From Sphingomonadales bacterium (GTDB taxonomy: Bacteria; Pseudomonadota; Alphaproteobacteria; Sphingomonadales; Sphingomonadaceae), in assembly GCA_028871475.1 (NCBI GenBank), contig JAGWMZ010000001.1, positions 417,448 through 481,447 on the forward strand: a stretch of DNA of 64,000 bases, read 5' to 3'. Positions 22,942 through 32,007 of this stretch are shown piece after piece. The translations under genes were made by a program, and so were the position numbers. Positions within the stretch are counted from its first letter, which is position 1. Each line of letters begins with the position of its first letter. The notes beneath the pieces are model-generated. The model did not search any database. It saw only the letters and a program-made list of their open reading frames with translations, and was not told where the DNA came from.

Positions 22942-24003
22942 TCACACCAGCCCCGTGGTGCGGGCCCAGTTAAGCCAAAGCTCGGGCCAGATGGCGACCG
23001 GCTTGCCCACCGTGCCGCGCAGGCCAAACCCGTGCCCGCCGACCTCGAAAAGATGCGTTTCAACCTTCGCCCCCCGCGCCTTGAGCGCATCGCGCAGCAT
23101 CAGCGTGTTGAGCGGGTTCACCACCGGATCATCCTCGGCGTGGAGCAGGAAATGCGGCGGCGGATTGGCCGGAATGTGCTGGCTGGGCGTATGGGCATCC
23201 TCGGCGGCGCGGCTGATATCGGGCCCCAGCAACTGGCGGCGCGACTGCGAATGCCCCACCGGCAGATGCATCGAAATAACCGGATAGCATGGCGCGGCGC
23301 AGATCGGCCGGGCCGAATGATTGTCCGCCTCGTCCACCGGTGCATAGACCGTTTCACCAAAACGCGCCGCCAGATCGGCACAGACATGGCCGCCGGCTGA
23401 AAAACCCATGGCTGCCACGCGGGGCGGATCGATCCCTAAGGAAGCGGCGTGGAAGCGGATCAGGCGCATGGCCCGCTGGGCATCGCACAAAGGCGCATTG
23501 GCCCCGCTCGCCCAATCCCAGCCGTGTTCGTCCCCGCCCGGCAAGCGATAGAACAGGACAAAGACCGTAAACCCACGCGCCGTCAGCCAATGGGCCAGCT
23601 CATAGCCCTCCTTGTCGACCACCACACGGACATAGCCGCCGCCCGGCGTGATCATCACCGCCGCGCCATTGGGCCTGTCCGGGCGGAAGACGGCCATGCG
23701 CGGGCGGCTCTGCCCGGTCATGTAGCGGTCGTGGGGCTCGCCGGGCTTGGCACGCTCGGGAATCTCCTCGCTGATGGGTCGCAGCAGGCCGGGGGCCACG
23801 CCGCCCGGCCACAGGTCGATGACTTCGGCCACATCGGGCAGAGCCGATGCCGGAGAGGATGGCGGGAACGAAGCCCCCTTCGTTCCCGCCGGAAGACCGG
23901 CCCCTGGCGCGTCAGCCGCCAGAGCCCGGTCGGGCCGCAGCCCCGGAAGCATTCCAGTCACCGCCGCTCCCGCCACCAATAGCGCACGCCGATCAACCTT
24001 CAT
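22942..24003 (-). CDS. exported alpha/beta-hydrolase (acetyl-esterase-like)
   Basis: Secreted esterase of 353 residues. A Tat-like signal (MKVDRRALLVAGAAVTG) is followed by a hydrolase domain with GGGYVRVV (oxyanion hole), the nucleophile elbow GFSAGG, Asp in AEDDPVV and His in VGGHGFG. The order resembles xylan/pectin acetyl-esterases of the BD-FAE group. It lies 42 bp after the TonB receptor gene and is followed by a terminator, so both form one operon driven from the operator-bearing region at 26.9-27.1 kb. Removal of acetyl groups from pectin-type oligosaccharides after uptake is the likely role, inferred from the locus. Confidence 0.88.
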   Translation of the reverse strand: MKVDRRALLVAGAAVTGMLPGLRPDRALAADAPGAGLPAGTKGASFPPSSPASALPDVAEVIDLWPGGVAPGLLRPISEEIPERAKPGEPHDRYMTGQSRPRMAVFRPDRPNGAAVMITPGGGYVRVVVDKEGYELAHWLTARGFTVFVLFYRLPGGDEHGWDWASGANAPLCDAQRAMRLIRFHAASLGIDPPRVAAMGFSAGGHVCADLAARFGETVYAPVDEADNHSARPICAAPCYPVISMHLPVGHSQSRRQLLGPDISRAAEDAHTPSQHIPANPPPHFLLHAEDDPVVNPLNTLMLRDALKARGAKVETHLFEVGGHGFGLRGTVGKPVAIWPELWLNWARTTGLV

Positions 24004-24045
24004 CCCTTCCGCTCCTGGTTCGCGCTCGCGTCTGAGCAGCGAGAC

Positions 24046-26895
24046 TTACAGCTTGTAGCGCGCACCGAACACAATGGTGCGCCCGGTATGCTGGTCCTCA
24101 TAGTTGCGCTGCGCGGCGTAATCGGTCCAGTGGTAGGTGTAACGATCGAGCAGGTTGGTAGCATCGACCGAAATCTCGAACCGCTTGGTGATCGAATAGC
24201 GCAGCGCCGCATCCAGGCTGGCATAGGCGCCATAGCCTTCGAAGATGTTGCCCGTACCGCTGTTCTGGTCGTTGTAAGGCCCGCGATAGGAGTAGCTGAC
24301 GCGCCCCTGGAACGGTCCCTGCTCATAGTACAGCGTGGCGTTCCACGTCGTCTTCGACAGCCCGAAGAAGGTGGAGGAGACCGTCGTGCTGGGCAGGGTG
24401 ATCGTGCCATTGCTTTTCACCGCCGTGCCCGCGCCGCTGACATTATAGGTGGCGTTCGAACTGGTGAGCGTGACATTGCCGATCACACCGAAGTTCTTGA
24501 GCATGCCGGGCAGGAAACGCAGCGGCATCTGCAGGCCCAGTTCCACACCCTTGAGCGTGGCGCCCGTACCGTTGCCGACCGAGGTGATCGTCCATACCTG
24601 CCCTTCGGGGTTCTGCGCGGCGGGCGAACCGGGCGAGAGGATCGAGGTGGGCAGGCCGGTCGAAGCAAAGGTGCCCTGCGTCACGGTCGAGGAGGGGAAG
24701 CTGGCCACATCCTTGTAGAAGAAGGCCGCAGACAGCAGCGACTGGGGCGCGAAATACCATTCCACCGCCGCGTCATAATTGGTGGCGCGATAGGGATCGA
24801 GGTAAGGGTTGCCGTAGCTGACCTTGTAATTGAACGAGTCCACCGACCCGCCCGGCGTCAGATTGCCCAGCGATGGGCGCGTCATCACCTTGGCCACGGC
24901 AAAACGCACGATCACGTCCTTGCGCGGGAAGAAGTTGAGGTTCGCCGAGGGCAGCCAGTCATGATAGCTGCGCTGGATGGTGACCGTGTTGGTGCCATTC
25001 TGCAGGCCGGTCGAGCTTTGGTCGGTATGGGCATAGCGGATGCCGGCATCCAGCGTGATGTCCATGCCGATGGCGTGGGTCTTCCAGTCGCCCTCCAGGA
25101 AAAAGCCGCTATCCGCTTCCTTCACCGAACGGGTGTTCGACGTGTCGGCCACCAGCGGGCGGTTGTAGAGGTTGGTAAAGGCGGTCGTTGCCGGCAGATT
25201 GGCGACAATGAAGCTGCTCGTCGTGCCCGCTGGCTGGCCGGCATTGCCCAGGTTCACCGTATCGACCATCGCGGAGGTAACCGGGAAGCCATTGTTCGTC
25301 ACCGAATTGGACGAGCAGGTGATCGTGCCCAGCACCAGATCCTTGCCCAGCGTGCTGGGGCAGACCAGCGTGTTGCGGTTCGCCCCCCAGGTGTCAAAAC
25401 CGAAGAGGCGATAGAAACCGCCCGTCTTGAGCGTCAGATTGTCGGTGGTCTTCCAGTCGAAATCGGTCTTGAAGGTGCGGAAGGTGTTGTTGGTATGCGT
25501 GGGTGCGTCGCGGATTTCGGCAAGCTGATAGTTTGCCGGATCAGTCACCGAGGAACCAAAGGTGATGACCGGCGACTGCATGTTGGCATAGTTGTAATAG
25601 TAATTCTGCGCCGTGCGGTTATCGAACATGACCGTTGTGGCCAACGGCACTGACAGCACCGATTTCGACGCGCCGGCCAGCACATCGACCTTCAGCCGAT
25701 CGGTCAGATCATGCGTCAGATGGGCATCGAACTGATAGAAGGTCGAATTCTGGATCTGGCGATAGTGTTCATTGCGCTGATAGGCATTGTTGAACGTGCC
25801 CGAGACCATGTTGCCATTGGAATCATAGGTCGGGTTGATGACGCTGATGCCCTTCTCGTTCGAGCGGAAGAGCACCTCAGCCCATTCCTCCTGACGCTCC
25901 TCGTGATAGCGCGAGAAGAGCCCGTCGATTTCCAGATGGGTGGCATCATCGGGCTGCCATTCGATGGCGCCGGTGATGCCAAGGCGCTGCCGGTCATGAC
26001 TGATGACGCCATAACGCGGGATGCGCGGATGGAAGGCCAGCGCAGCCTGATTGCACGCGGTGGACTGGACATAGGTGCTGCCCGAGAAGCAGTTGGTGGT
26101 CACACCGCCGGAGGTGACCGAGGCAAAGGGCGCCTGGGCCCAACGCGTGGTGTTGTTGCCCAGCTCCAGCGTATAACCCTTTGTATAGGCCGCCGAAATA
26201 TTGGCGCCCAGCGTGCCGTCCTCATTCTTCCAGTTGAGCAGCCCGGCCAGACGCGGCCCGACGTTGCCCGACAGGCTGTTGTAAGAGCCCGAAGCCGACA
26301 CCAGCCCGGTCAGGCCGGTTTTCGCGCCCAGCGGATGGCCGGTGTTGAGATCCACCACCGCACCCAGCGAACCTTCATCAAGATTGGCCTCGGCGGTCTT
26401 GTGAACGACAAGCGACTTGAAGAGTTCGGAGGCAAAGACGTTGAAGTCGAACGAGCGGTCGCGGTTGGGGCTGCCGCCCGAACCTGCCAGCATCGAGGTT
26501 GACTGCGCGGGAAGACCGTTCACGCGGGTGACGGTGAACTGGCTGCCCAGACCGCGCACGGTGATCTGGCGGCCCTCACCGCCATCGCGGGTGATGGCCA
26601 CGCCCGAAATGCGCTGCAGCGACTCAGCCAGATTCTGATCGGGGAACTTGGCAATGTCTTCCGAAACGATCGCATCCACGGCGCTGACCGAGGATTTCTT
26701 GAGGTTCAGCGCGGCCTGCAGCGATTGGCGAAATCCGGTGACCACGATGTCGGCGGCGGCTGGTGCCACCGGCGCTGCGGGCTCTGCTGCGGCTCCTGCC
26801 GGCGCTGTCTGCGCACAAGCCACGCTCGAGGCCAGCGCGGTTCCTGCTGCCAGCGCCAGGCGGATGGCATAAAACCCTGATTTTGCGCTTTGCAT
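24046..26895 (-). CDS. TonB-dependent receptor (carbohydrate type)
   Basis: Outer-membrane active transporter of 949 residues. After the signal peptide (MQSAKSGFYAIRLALAAG) comes a plug domain: ADIVVTGFRQSLQAAL near residue 50, then IAKFPDQNLAESLQRISGV and ITVRGLGSQFTVTRVNGLP, typical of the sphingomonad/Caulobacter oligosaccharide receptors. The barrel ends with a terminal aromatic-rich strand (VFGARYKL). There is no N-terminal STN signalling domain. The start chosen has GGGGGA 6-7 nt upstream; an ATG six bases earlier is too close. Two LacI-type operators lie 60 and about 230 bp upstream. Its place in a kduI/kduD locus suggests oligogalacturonide uptake. Confidence 0.95.
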   Translation of the reverse strand: MQSAKSGFYAIRLALAAGTALASSVACAQTAPAGAAAEPAAPVAPAAADIVVTGFRQSLQAALNLKKSSVSAVDAIVSEDIAKFPDQNLAESLQRISGVAITRDGGEGRQITVRGLGSQFTVTRVNGLPAQSTSMLAGSGGSPNRDRSFDFNVFASELFKSLVVHKTAEANLDEGSLGAVVDLNTGHPLGAKTGLTGLVSASGSYNSLSGNVGPRLAGLLNWKNEDGTLGANISAAYTKGYTLELGNNTTRWAQAPFASVTSGGVTTNCFSGSTYVQSTACNQAALAFHPRIPRYGVISHDRQRLGITGAIEWQPDDATHLEIDGLFSRYHEERQEEWAEVLFRSNEKGISVINPTYDSNGNMVSGTFNNAYQRNEHYRQIQNSTFYQFDAHLTHDLTDRLKVDVLAGASKSVLSVPLATTVMFDNRTAQNYYYNYANMQSPVITFGSSVTDPANYQLAEIRDAPTHTNNTFRTFKTDFDWKTTDNLTLKTGGFYRLFGFDTWGANRNTLVCPSTLGKDLVLGTITCSSNSVTNNGFPVTSAMVDTVNLGNAGQPAGTTSSFIVANLPATTAFTNLYNRPLVADTSNTRSVKEADSGFFLEGDWKTHAIGMDITLDAGIRYAHTDQSSTGLQNGTNTVTIQRSYHDWLPSANLNFFPRKDVIVRFAVAKVMTRPSLGNLTPGGSVDSFNYKVSYGNPYLDPYRATNYDAAVEWYFAPQSLLSAAFFYKDVASFPSSTVTQGTFASTGLPTSILSPGSPAAQNPEGQVWTITSVGNGTGATLKGVELGLQMPLRFLPGMLKNFGVIGNVTLTSSNATYNVSGAGTAVKSNGTITLPSTTVSSTFFGLSKTTWNATLYYEQGPFQGRVSYSYRGPYNDQNSGTGNIFEGYGAYASLDAALRYSITKRFEISVDATNLLDRYTYHWTDYAAQRNYEDQHTGRTIVFGARYKL

Positions 26896-26954
26896 TCTCA
26901 TTCCCCCTTGCCTTCCAGTACGCCCGTTATCGGGCTGCTCGCCAGGGTGATGAA

Positions 26955-26968
26955 TGGCACCGGTGTCA
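26955..26968. promoter_or_regulatory. LacI-type operator (site a), TonB receptor operon
   Basis: TGGCACCGGTGTCA, a 14-bp near-perfect palindrome (one mismatched pair) centred on ACCGGT, 60 bp upstream of the receptor start. It shares the half-site TGACACCGG with four other sites in the locus. Confidence 0.7.
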
Positions 26969-27125
26969 AAGCCGACATAAAAGCCCGAGATGCATGGCGC
27001 GCGACAAGACAGCCGCCACAATTGCTTCTCACATCCATTCCCACCGCCCGTGGCGATTATTCTTTTTGTTCCCCATCCCCGACCATTGTCGTGACGCTGG
27101 TAGGGCGGGACTTCATTGTCCGGCT

Positions 27126-27140
27126 TGGTAACCGGTGTCA
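27126..27140. promoter_or_regulatory. LacI-type operator (site b), TonB receptor operon
   Basis: TGGTAACCGGTGTCA, identical to site c in front of kduI and the exact reverse complement of site d in front of the lacI gene. It lies about 230 bp upstream of the receptor start, so looping with site a or overlap with a distal promoter is possible. Confidence 0.75.
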
Positions 27141-27359
27141 TAAGTCCTCGCATGGACGCCCCAGCGTGTCAAGGACCAGTAAAACAAATGATGAAAAGTG
27201 ATGCCATCACACCACAGATGGAAACACTGACCCACTCAGCCGGCGGCGGCATGACACCCCAAGACGCCATATACACCCATATTTAAAAGCCCTAACGACC
27301 AGCGCCGCTCATCAGCGCGCCATGGCGGTCAGATCGCAAATACCGCCACGCCACCCCCG

Positions 27360-28904
27360 TCACACACCCGGCTGGACATAGGGGCTCGTGGCCCACATGG
27401 CCCGCTCCCACCCGCGTGGGTCGTTGTCCACGCGCGGCGTTTCGCTGGCCAGCAACGTCGCGCGCGATGGCAGGACATAAGACTGCCACCCGGCCTCGCC
27501 TGTTTTGGCCAGCCGCACGAAGGCCCCTTGCAACAAGGCCCGGGTCGCCTGCGCCCCGGCATCCGTGCCCGAGTAACTGCGCCCCCATTGGCTATGCGTC
27601 ACATCCAGCGTCCCAAAGACATAAGGGATGTCATCGGTATGGGCCGCGCCGCGCAAGGGATCGAGCGGGGAGCGGCGCGTGAGGCAATAGACCCAGGTCT
27701 TCTCCGCCCCGGCCGCCGCACGCGCATCCGCCTCGATCACTTGCCCGGGCCAGCTGCGGCCTGCGGTCGTGGCCGCGTAGAAGACCTGAGTCGGCGTCCA
27801 GTCGGGATGATGGGCGCGATATTGCGCGACCACATAATGCGGCTCGAGGTCGATCTTGACCTCGGCGGCCATGCGCACGGGCAGATTGTCCCAGGTGATC
27901 CCCTGCCCCTTGGGCCCGTGCGGGTCGAGGAAAGCGCGCGTCTCCTCCAGAACATTGCCCAGAATCATGGGAATACCCAGCGATTGCGGCGCCGCGTCGG
28001 GCCAGAAGGGATGGCGCGGCAGATTGGTCATGTCGAGCACCGGCCCGAAATAGGCCGAGCCTCCCATGACAGGATCATGCGCGCCCAGCCCCTCGATGAA
28101 ACGCTCGATCGGCATGGTCCTGAGCGTTTCGACATCACCGGGCGCCAGCTTCAGCGCCGCCATGAAGGCGCGCGTGCGCTCCCACGCATGGGCAGGACCG
28201 CTGGCCTGCACCTGCTGGCCGCTCATCGTCGCGGCGGCATGGAACAGGCCCTTGGCGGCAGGCATAGCCATCAAGGTGGCGATCTTGGCCCCGCCGCCTG
28301 ACTGGCCAAACACCATCACCCGTGCCGGATCGCCGCCAAAGCGTGCAATGTTGGCGCGCACCCATTGCAGGGCCGCAATCAGGTCAAGCTGGCCCAGATT
28401 GCCACTGTCCGCAAAATGTTCGCCCAAGGGCTGAAGCCAGAGATAGCCCAGCGCATTGAGCCGGTGATTGACCGTCACCACCACCACATCGCCCTGCGCC
28501 GCCAGCGTGGCGCCGCGCGTCAGCGGATCGGTCACGCTGCCGGTGGTGTAGGCCCCGCCATGGAAATAGACCATGACCGCGCGCTTGGCGGCAGGGCTGG
28601 CCTCGGCCGTCCAGACGTTAAGGTAGAGGCAATCCTCGCTCTGCGCCTCTTCCTGCAACGCCCTCTGCGGGGCGATGGGGGCAAATTCGGCCTTGCCGAA
28701 ATAGGGCTGCTCAATGGTCCGGGCGAGAACGGGGCGCTCAAACCGCCCTGCACTGGCATAGCGGATGCCCGGATAGCACCAGACATCCCCGTCGCGCCGC
28801 CCCTTCGCAGGCGGGCCGGCAGGCGCCGCCCGCAGCAGCGCCGGTCCCGAAACAGCCGCCAGCCCCAGCAGCTTGCCCGCGCTGCGCCGGCTGAGCACCG
28901 TCAC
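27360..28904 (-). CDS. exported type-B carboxylesterase
   Basis: Carboxylesterase/lipase of 514 residues (PF00135). A signal with twin arginine (LSRRSAGKLLGLAAVSG) leads into the esterase fold: SEDCLYLNVW, MVYFHGGAYTTG (oxyanion hole) and nucleophile VFGQSGGGAKI, with a His late in the sequence (AAHTDDIPYVFG region). It starts at GTG, which overlaps the kduD stop (GTGA). An ATG start far upstream would overlap most of kduD and is rejected. It is the last gene of the kduI-kduD operon. Removal of methyl, acetyl or feruloyl esters from pectic oligomers is likely; the exact ester is unknown. Confidence 0.88.
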   Translation of the reverse strand: MTVLSRRSAGKLLGLAAVSGPALLRAAPAGPPAKGRRDGDVWCYPGIRYASAGRFERPVLARTIEQPYFGKAEFAPIAPQRALQEEAQSEDCLYLNVWTAEASPAAKRAVMVYFHGGAYTTGSVTDPLTRGATLAAQGDVVVVTVNHRLNALGYLWLQPLGEHFADSGNLGQLDLIAALQWVRANIARFGGDPARVMVFGQSGGGAKIATLMAMPAAKGLFHAAATMSGQQVQASGPAHAWERTRAFMAALKLAPGDVETLRTMPIERFIEGLGAHDPVMGGSAYFGPVLDMTNLPRHPFWPDAAPQSLGIPMILGNVLEETRAFLDPHGPKGQGITWDNLPVRMAAEVKIDLEPHYVVAQYRAHHPDWTPTQVFYAATTAGRSWPGQVIEADARAAAGAEKTWVYCLTRRSPLDPLRGAAHTDDIPYVFGTLDVTHSQWGRSYSGTDAGAQATRALLQGAFVRLAKTGEAGWQSYVLPSRATLLASETPRVDNDPRGWERAMWATSPYVQPGV

Positions 28905-29668
28905 CGCGCGAGCCACCCGCCATCGACAGCGAGAATGTGGCCCTGAATGTAATCGGCGGCGCTGCTGGCGAGGAAGACTGCCGCCCCGCCCATATCCGCC
29001 GGGCTGCCCCAGCGGTTTTCCGGGATGCGCTCCAGGATCTGGCGGTTGCGCGTTTCGTCGGCTTGCAGGGCCGCCGTGTTGTTGGTGGCGATATAGCCGG
29101 GCGCGATGGCGTTCACATTCACGCCCTTGGACGCCCATTCGCAGGCCAGCAGTTTGGTCAGCCCCGCCACGCCGGATTTGGATGCGGTGTAACTGGGCAC
29201 GCGGATGCCACCCTGAAAGCTCAGCATCGAGGCGATGTTGATGATCTTGCCGCGCTGACCGGTTTCGGCATGTGTGGCGATCATATGACGCCCGGCGGCC
29301 TGGCTGAGGAAGAACACCGATTTGAGATTGGTATCGACCACCGCGTCCCAGTCTTCCTCTGTGAAATCCACCGCATCGGCGCGGCGGATGATGCCGGCAT
29401 TGTTGACCAGAATGTGCAAGGCCCCAAGGCGCTCGACCACCTGCGCCACCACATCGCCCACAGGCGCAATCGACGACAGATCAGCCTTCACCAGTTCGCA
29501 CCGGCGGCCCAGCGCGCGCACCTGCTCCGCCGTTTCATCGGCCGCGGAACGCCCGACGGCCGCAATATCGGCCCCAGCCCGGGCCAGGGCCACCGCAATG
29601 CCCTGACCGATGCCAGTATTGGCACCGGTTACCACGGCCACCCGGCCGGTGAGATCAAAAAGGCTCAT
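28901..29668 (-). CDS. kduD: 2-dehydro-3-deoxy-D-gluconate 5-dehydrogenase
   Basis: SDR enzyme of 255 residues reducing 2,5-diketo-3-deoxygluconate to 2-keto-3-deoxygluconate with NADH in the pectin and uronate pathway. Visible are the TGANTGIGQGIA cofactor motif, NNAG, the catalytic Ser and SYTASKSG (Tyr-Lys), and the C-terminal GHILAVDGGWLAR. Identity as KduD rather than a generic SDR rests on overall KduD-like sequence and on immediate linkage to kduI, 7 bp upstream. The stop overlaps the GTG of the carboxylesterase. Expression should follow the operator upstream of kduI. Confidence 0.93.
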   Translation of the reverse strand: MSLFDLTGRVAVVTGANTGIGQGIAVALARAGADIAAVGRSAADETAEQVRALGRRCELVKADLSSIAPVGDVVAQVVERLGALHILVNNAGIIRRADAVDFTEEDWDAVVDTNLKSVFFLSQAAGRHMIATHAETGQRGKIINIASMLSFQGGIRVPSYTASKSGVAGLTKLLACEWASKGVNVNAIAPGYIATNNTAALQADETRNRQILERIPENRWGSPADMGGAAVFLASSAADYIQGHILAVDGGWLAR

Positions 29669-29675
29669 GGCGCCC

Positions 29676-30512
29676 TCACTTCAGCTGGCAGATGTCGAGG
29701 ACATTCATGTCGGTATAGTCGAGGTTTTCCCCACCCATCGCCCAGATGAAGGCGTATTTCTTGGTGCCCGACCCCATATGGATCGACCAGGGCGGGCTGA
29801 TCACGGCTTCCTCATTGGCAATCACGATGTGACGCATGTCCTCGGGCTCGCCCATGTAATGGAAGATGCGGTCGTTCTTTTCGGGCAGGTCGAAGTAGAG
29901 ATAGATCTCGCTGCGGCGGTCATGCAGGTGGGGCGGCATGGTGTTCCACACGCTGCCTTCCTCCAGCACGGTGAGGCCAAGGAGCAGTTGGGCGCTTTCG
30001 CAGACACCGGGGATGACAAGCTGATAGATGGTGCGCTGGTTCGAATTGGCCAGATCACCGCGTTGCAACGGGTTGGCCTGCGCCAGGGTGATATGCTTGA
30101 TGGGCAGCGCCTTATGCGCAGGGACGCTGGCGATGTAGAAGCGCGCGCCCTGCCCCTCAAAGACCACCTCTTTGCTGCCCATGGGGACGTAGAGGCATTC
30201 CTTGTTGCCCATCTCGAAACGCTGGCCATCGACGGTGATCGCCCCGGCGGTGCCGATGTTGACAATGCCCGCCTCGCGCCGTTCCAGAAACGGCTTGCCC
30301 GCGGCGCTGGCCGGGACGGTCTGGTCGGGCAGCTTGAGCTGCGTGGCGCCGGGCACGGCCCCGCCAATGACGAAACGCTCATTGTGCGAATAGTTGAGCG
30401 TTACCGCCCCCTCGACGAACATGCCGCCGACCAGATAGCGGTCGCGCAGTTCATCATTTGACACGCACTCCATCATGTCGGGGTGCGTCGCATGGTAGGT
30501 CTTGGCAAACAT
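29676..30512 (-). CDS. kduI: 5-dehydro-4-deoxy-D-glucuronate isomerase
   Basis: Isomerase of 278 residues that converts 5-keto-4-deoxyuronate, released by pectate or oligogalacturonide lyases, to 2,5-diketo-3-deoxygluconate. The cupin zinc site is readable: [15 protein letters not shown] gives two His and one Glu, and [10 protein letters not shown] gives the last His. [11 protein letters not shown] is the typical KduI N terminus, so the start is placed there, with GGGAGAGA 5-6 nt upstream. It is the first gene of the operon kduI, kduD, carboxylesterase. Operator c lies about 73 bp upstream. No kdgK or eda is in the window; the later steps must be elsewhere. Confidence 0.97.
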   Translation of the reverse strand: MFAKTYHATHPDMMECVSNDELRDRYLVGGMFVEGAVTLNYSHNERFVIGGAVPGATQLKLPDQTVPASAAGKPFLERREAGIVNIGTAGAITVDGQRFEMGNKECLYVPMGSKEVVFEGQGARFYIASVPAHKALPIKHITLAQANPLQRGDLANSNQRTIYQLVIPGVCESAQLLLGLTVLEEGSVWNTMPPHLHDRRSEIYLYFDLPEKNDRIFHYMGEPEDMRHIVIANEEAVISPPWSIHMGSGTKKYAFIWAMGGENLDYTDMNVLDICQLK

Positions 30513-30584
30513 GATCTCTCTCCCTGCCGCGCGCGAGGCCACACCATCGACACCGGCGTTTTCGTCATCCTGTGTAGCGAGAAT

Positions 30585-30599
30585 TGGTAACCGGTGTCA
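30585..30599. promoter_or_regulatory. LacI-type operator (site c), kduI operon
   Basis: TGGTAACCGGTGTCA, identical over 15 bp (16 with the preceding T) to site b. It lies between kduI and the convergently oriented end of the lacI gene, 73 bp upstream of the kduI ATG. A weaker half-site GACACCGG occurs 30 bp closer to kduI, near 30549. Confidence 0.8.
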
Positions 30600-30631
30600 A
30601 CGATCGTCACGCAAGGCGACGACTGGACGCA

Positions 30632-31651
30632 TCAAGCCGAAAAAGGCCGGACGGAGGCGCGGTGGATCACTTCCGATTCGAAGAAGGCAACCTCCTGCGC
30701 CGCACGCTCGGGGCGGATCAGCTTGAGCGCGGCGGAATGAGCCATCGCCTTGATCGGCCAGCGCACGGTGGTCAGCGGCGGCCACATATGGGCGGCGATC
30801 GGCGTATCGTCGAATCCGATCAGCGACACATCGCGGGGAACCTCGAGCCCGGCCTCATGCGCGGCATGGACGATGCCTGCCGCCATCTCGTCATTGCTGG
30901 AAAAAATCGCGCTGGGCCGTTGGTCACCCGAAAGCAGCACGCGCCCGGCCTCCAGCCCCGTTTCAAACGTGTAATTGCCCGCAGTCATCAACGCCGGGTC
31001 CACCGCCAGACCATGCGCGGCCAGGGCATCGCGATAGCCCTGCTCACGCTCATAAGCGGAGCGGAAACCCTGCGGCCCGGCGACAAAGCCGATCTGCCGA
31101 TGCCCCTGTGCAATGAGATGACTGACCGCCGCCGCCACCGCCTGACGGTCGTTCGACTCGACAAGATGCGCGACATCATCGAGCCGCGCCGACCCCATGC
31201 GCACATAATGGCAGCCCAGTTCGCGGCAAAGGCCCGACAGCGCATCGATCTCCGAGATGGGCGGCAGGATAAAGACGCCAAACAGCCGCTGCTGCTCGAT
31301 AAAATGGCGAATATCATCGAGCAGGCGCGGGCTGCGGCGATTGATCGGGCGCACCACCAGCGCGAATTCGGTGTCGCGCACCGCTTCCAGAATGCCCTGC
31401 TGCACGGTCAGCACCGTCTGGGCATTGGGGTTGTCGTGGATGAGACCGATGAGGAAATTGCGCCGCAAGGCCAGTGCGCGCGCCTGGGGATTGGGCACGT
31501 AACCCAATTGCGCGATGACCGCCTCGACCTTTTCCCGCGTCGCATCATTGAGCAGGGGCGAGCGGTTGATCACCCGGCTGACGGTCTTTTTTGACACGCC
31601 GGCCAGATCCGCCACGTCGTTGATGGTTGCCTTCCCCTCGCGCTTTTGCAC
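30632..31651 (-). CDS. LacI-family regulator of the uronate locus
   Basis: LacI/GalR repressor of 339 residues. The HTH (TINDVADLAGVSKKTVSRVINRS) is at residues 9-31, and the effector-binding domain follows (LIGLIHDNPNAQTV, IFSSNDEMAAGI, LIGFDDTPIAAHMWPPLTTV). It starts at GTG with GGAGG 7-8 nt upstream. Five near-identical operator sites lie in the promoters of the flanking transport and catabolic genes, including one 120 bp upstream of this gene, so it is very probably the local autoregulated repressor. The effector is likely KDG or another uronate intermediate, by analogy with KdgR-type LacI proteins; that part is inference. Confidence 0.93.
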   Translation of the reverse strand: MQKREGKATINDVADLAGVSKKTVSRVINRSPLLNDATREKVEAVIAQLGYVPNPQARALALRRNFLIGLIHDNPNAQTVLTVQQGILEAVRDTEFALVVRPINRRSPRLLDDIRHFIEQQRLFGVFILPPISEIDALSGLCRELGCHYVRMGSARLDDVAHLVESNDRQAVAAAVSHLIAQGHRQIGFVAGPQGFRSAYEREQGYRDALAAHGLAVDPALMTAGNYTFETGLEAGRVLLSGDQRPSAIFSSNDEMAAGIVHAAHEAGLEVPRDVSLIGFDDTPIAAHMWPPLTTVRWPIKAMAHSAALKLIRPERAAQEVAFFESEVIHRASVRPFSA

Positions 31652-31770
31652 GTTTCATCCTCCGTCTCGGGGCCCTGCAACAATGGTGGCGACAAGAAAC
31701 CGTCCCGATGCGCCAGACATGCCCATCCCTGGCGGCCGGTGCAACCGGACAGGCATGCCCCATCCCGATC

Positions 31771-31785
31771 TGACACCGGTTACCA
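31771..31785. promoter_or_regulatory. LacI-type operator (site d), lacI promoter
   Basis: TGACACCGGTTACCA, the exact reverse complement of sites b and c, 120 bp upstream of the lacI GTG start. It implies autoregulation of the repressor. Confidence 0.78.
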
Positions 31786-31971
31786 GCTAAAGGAGCAAAG
31801 GTGAAGCCGATTTCGACGCGCGCGATGGCGGGATCACATCCCTGGCGATTCGCGGGATGACCACCGAGCAGGACAATCGCCATGCCCCTCATCTGCTGAT
31901 CCGGCGTCAAACCACCCTTCTTTCAGCCACTTTCAAACGCAATCCACAAAAATGGCCGAAGCGATTGCCAA

Positions 31972-31986
31972 TGACACCGGTTTCCT
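31972..31986. promoter_or_regulatory. LacI-type operator (site e), hydratase-transporter operon
   Basis: TGACACCGGTTTCCT differs from site d at two positions in one arm. It lies 22 bp before the hydratase ATG, where binding would block transcription initiation or early elongation of the rightward operon. Confidence 0.7.
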
Positions 31987-32007
31987 TTAGCAATAACGGC
32001 AAGATCA

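Larger units (their letters stand above)
26896..27359. other. 464-bp regulatory region of the TonB receptor operon
   Basis: No credible gene is present. It holds two LacI-type operators (26955-26968 and 27126-27140) for leftward transcription of the receptor operon. A GGCGGT/ACCGCC stem at about 27322-27347 lies just beyond the 3' end of the carboxylesterase gene but has no U-tract. Confidence 0.5.
31652..32007. other. 356-bp divergent regulatory region with two operators
   Basis: Separates the leftward lacI gene from the rightward hydratase-MFS-GH3 genes. It contains operators d (31771-31785) and e (31972-31986), 187 bp apart. Reading frames inside it have no codon bias or ribosome site that would support a gene. 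Confidence 0.5.

Noticed and set aside
28901..29138. Early start of the carboxylesterase inside kduD
   Set aside because: It would add 78 Arg/His-rich residues overlapping kduD. The GTG overlapping the kduD stop directly precedes a signal peptide.
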